Shown here in pieces: positions 5,642 through 6,423 of a stretch of DNA of 6,423 bases. The position numbers and the translations under genes were made by a program. The DNA is taken from positions 1 through 6,423 of the forward strand of contig DATCLC010000132.1 of NCBI GenBank assembly GCA_036564135.1, in the 5' to 3' direction. The DNA comes from RSA11 sp036564135. GTDB lineage: Bacteria > Actinomycetota > Thermoleophilia > Solirubrobacterales > 70-9. The stretch's first letter is position 1; each line of letters starts with the position of its first letter. The notes under the pieces were generated by a model that was given only the letters and a program-made list of their open reading frames with translations, did no database searches and was not told the origin of the DNA.

Positions 5642-5815
5642 CGCCCCACGCCCGCCGGTGGGTTCGCGCGCGCGAGCCGGGCTCGTCGAGCGGGCGCGCG
5701 CCGAGGCCGTCTTCCGCGTCGACGTGACCCCGCCCGAGACCAAGCTCGCCGGGCACCCCCCTGCCCGGCGACCAAGGGCCTCCGCGTGAAGCAGCCGCGG
5801 TGCGTGTCGCGGGCG
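5640..5815 (+). pseudogene. Possible relic of a plus-strand gene, frame broken at a C-run
   Basis: From about 5673 to 5756 a plus-strand frame has C or G at every third position and reads AEAVFRVDVTPPETKLAGHP. The VDVTPPETK part resembles linkers between Ig-like repeats in large exported actinobacterial proteins. After a run of six C at 5756-5761, this frame becomes poor and stops at 5787-5789. The neighbouring frame continues with GC-ending codons (ATKGLRVKQPRCVSR) to about 5815. No start codon with a ribosome site exists. This could be a degraded, frameshifted fragment of an exported protein, or chance in very GC-rich DNA, where spurious open frames are common. Confidence 0.25.
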
Positions 5816-5845
5816 CGGCGGCCCGCGGCCCCGCGGGCCGCCGCG
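5814..5845 (-). terminator. Perfect 15-bp hairpin abutting the WYL gene stop
   Basis: Arms at 5814-5828 and 5831-5845 are exactly complementary over 15 bases, all G or C, with a nominal 2-base centre; in practice the innermost pairs would open to form the loop. It starts at the base next to the WYL stop codon (5846-5848). It lacks a T-run, so it would be a stem-only terminator or an mRNA 3'-end stabiliser. The length of the perfect match makes chance unlikely even at this GC content. Confidence 0.65.
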
Positions 5846-6423
5846 TCAGCGCGCCGCGCGCAGCCGCCGCTCCAGCCGCTCCAGCTCCGCGAGCAGCTCG
5901 GGCGGCTCGTGGGCTGCGAAGTCCACGCCGAGCATGAGCAGGCGCAGGGCCAGCCAGCCCACGTCGTCGTCGCTCGTCGCGTACTCGCAGCTCGCCTCGT
6001 CGATCGGGGTGATCGTCCCCCAGGACGCGGCGAAGCGGCGCTCGGCCTCCTCCGCGGGCACCTTGAGCGTCACCCGTGCCCGGTAGCGGTAGGTGGCGGA
6101 GCGCAGGCTCGCGGTCACGGCCGCGGCCGCGTCGTCGCCCGGGATCGGCCGCGGCTCGAAGCGGGCCCCCAGCGGCGTCGGGTCCGTGATCCGGTCGACG
6201 CGGAACGTGCGCCAGTCGCCGCGCGCGCGGTCCCAGGCGAGCAGGTACCAGCGAGTGCGGTCGTTGACGAGGGCGTGCGGCTCCACCTCGCGCCGGGACT
6301 CCTCGCCCGCCCGGTCGCGGTAGCCGAAGCGCACCCGCTCCCGGCCCCTGCACGCGGCGCCGAGCGTCGCGAGCGTCTCGGGGTCGCTGCGAGGCCCTCC
6401 GCTGCTCGTCGTCGCGACCGCGC
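5846..6423 (-). CDS. WYL-domain transcription regulator, N-terminus cut by window edge
   Basis: This is the ligand-sensing part of a YafY/PafC-like regulator. The frame is open from its TGA at 5846-5848 to the window end, giving 191 visible residues; the DNA-binding helix-turn-helix half (about 120-150 residues) lies outside. The WYL domain begins at visible residue about 14 with DPETLATLGAACRGRERVRF. It continues through the paired basic stretch EESRREVEPHALV (40-52), the name-giving RWYLLAWD (Trp58, Tyr59, Leu60), and RTFRVDRI (71-78). Residues about 108-190 form the C-terminal WCX part (VTLKVPAEEAERRF through to a Leu/Arg-rich coiled helix ELLAELERLERRLRAAR). WYL domains sense small ligands or nucleic acid; some, such as mycobacterial PafBC, respond to DNA damage, but nothing here shows this one does. 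A strong hairpin follows the stop. A GTG at 6334 is internal to the WYL domain and is not the true start. Confidence 0.92.
   Translation of the reverse strand, partial: AVATTSSGGPRSDPETLATLGAACRGRERVRFGYRDRAGEESRREVEPHALVNDRTRWYLLAWDRARGDWRTFRVDRITDPTPLGARFEPRPIPGDDAAAAVTASLRSATYRYRARVTLKVPAEEAERRFAASWGTITPIDEASCEYATSDDDVGWLALRLLMLGVDFAAHEPPELLAELERLERRLRAAR

Larger units (their letters stand above)
5570..5845. other. Gap between zinc-finger and WYL genes with inverted repeats
   Basis: This 276-base stretch has no complete gene. It holds, in order, the ribosome site of the zinc-finger gene, a cluster of CTGGCGC repeats with a KpnI-type 10-bp palindrome, a plus-strand frame with coding-like character (about 5640-5815), and the long hairpin following the WYL gene. 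The promoter of the zinc-finger gene should lie here, but no -35/-10 pair is recognised. Confidence 0.5.

Noticed and set aside
5061..6353. Minus-strand frame of 430 codons spanning the polymerase end, the zinc-finger gene and the WYL gene
   Set aside because: It crosses three real genes in the wrong frame and is Arg/Ala/Gly-rich throughout; it is open only because AT-rich stop codons are rare here.
4208..6423. Polymerase, zinc finger and WYL regulator as one DNA-damage or defence module
   Set aside because: The genes do not share an operon, are separated by a strong hairpin and convergent ends, and no effector, nuclease or partner is seen. Adjacency alone does not support a system.
1..6423. 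CRISPR array, insertion sequence, integrase, tRNA, rRNA or attachment site
   Set aside because: I saw no regularly spaced repeats, transposase-like protein, terminal repeats, or cloverleaf with CCA-type ends.

Overview
The window is very GC-rich (roughly 70% or more by eye) with C or G at almost every third codon position. Together with the gene families present, this points to a high-GC actinobacterium. The mix of a DUF7144-type membrane protein, a stand-alone LigD-type polymerase, a bacterial UBP zinc finger and a Lys-rich exported protein would fit the class Thermoleophilia (Solirubrobacterales-like), but that placement is an inference from style, not from a marker gene.

Layout. Positions 1-1844 (minus) hold a secreted CocE/NonD-family serine hydrolase whose C-terminus runs off the window. 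Positions 1926-3062 (minus) encode N-acetylglucosamine-6-phosphate deacetylase (nagA), 81 bp upstream of the hydrolase and possibly cotranscribed with it. Divergent from nagA, 3149-3562 (plus) encodes a four-helix DUF7144-type membrane protein. It converges on 3621-4067 (minus), a small exported Lys-rich protein of unknown function that starts at TTG; a strong inverted repeat lies between the two stops. Divergent from that gene, 4208-5272 (plus) encodes a stand-alone LigD/Prim-Pol-type DNA repair polymerase. It converges, with a 21-bp gap, on 5294-5569 (minus), a UBP-type zinc-finger protein. Next comes a 276-bp stretch with several inverted repeats and a possible coding relic. Positions 5846-6423 (minus) hold the ligand-binding half of a WYL-domain transcription regulator whose N-terminus lies beyond the window; a 15-bp perfect inverted repeat directly follows its stop.

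How they work together. nagA and the hydrolase suggest amino-sugar or cell-wall turnover plus extracellular ester or amide hydrolysis, but nothing in the sequence ties their substrates. The polymerase, zinc-finger and WYL genes are neighbours without a shared operon, and no Ku, ATP-dependent ligase, nuclease or ubiquitin-like gene is present. I see no CRISPR array, transposase, integrase, tRNA or rRNA. I do not find a convincing undescribed multi-gene system. The most noteworthy items are the polymerase without a partner ligase, the eukaryote-like zinc finger, the uncharacterised exported protein behind an inverted repeat, and the possible gene relic at about 5640-5815.
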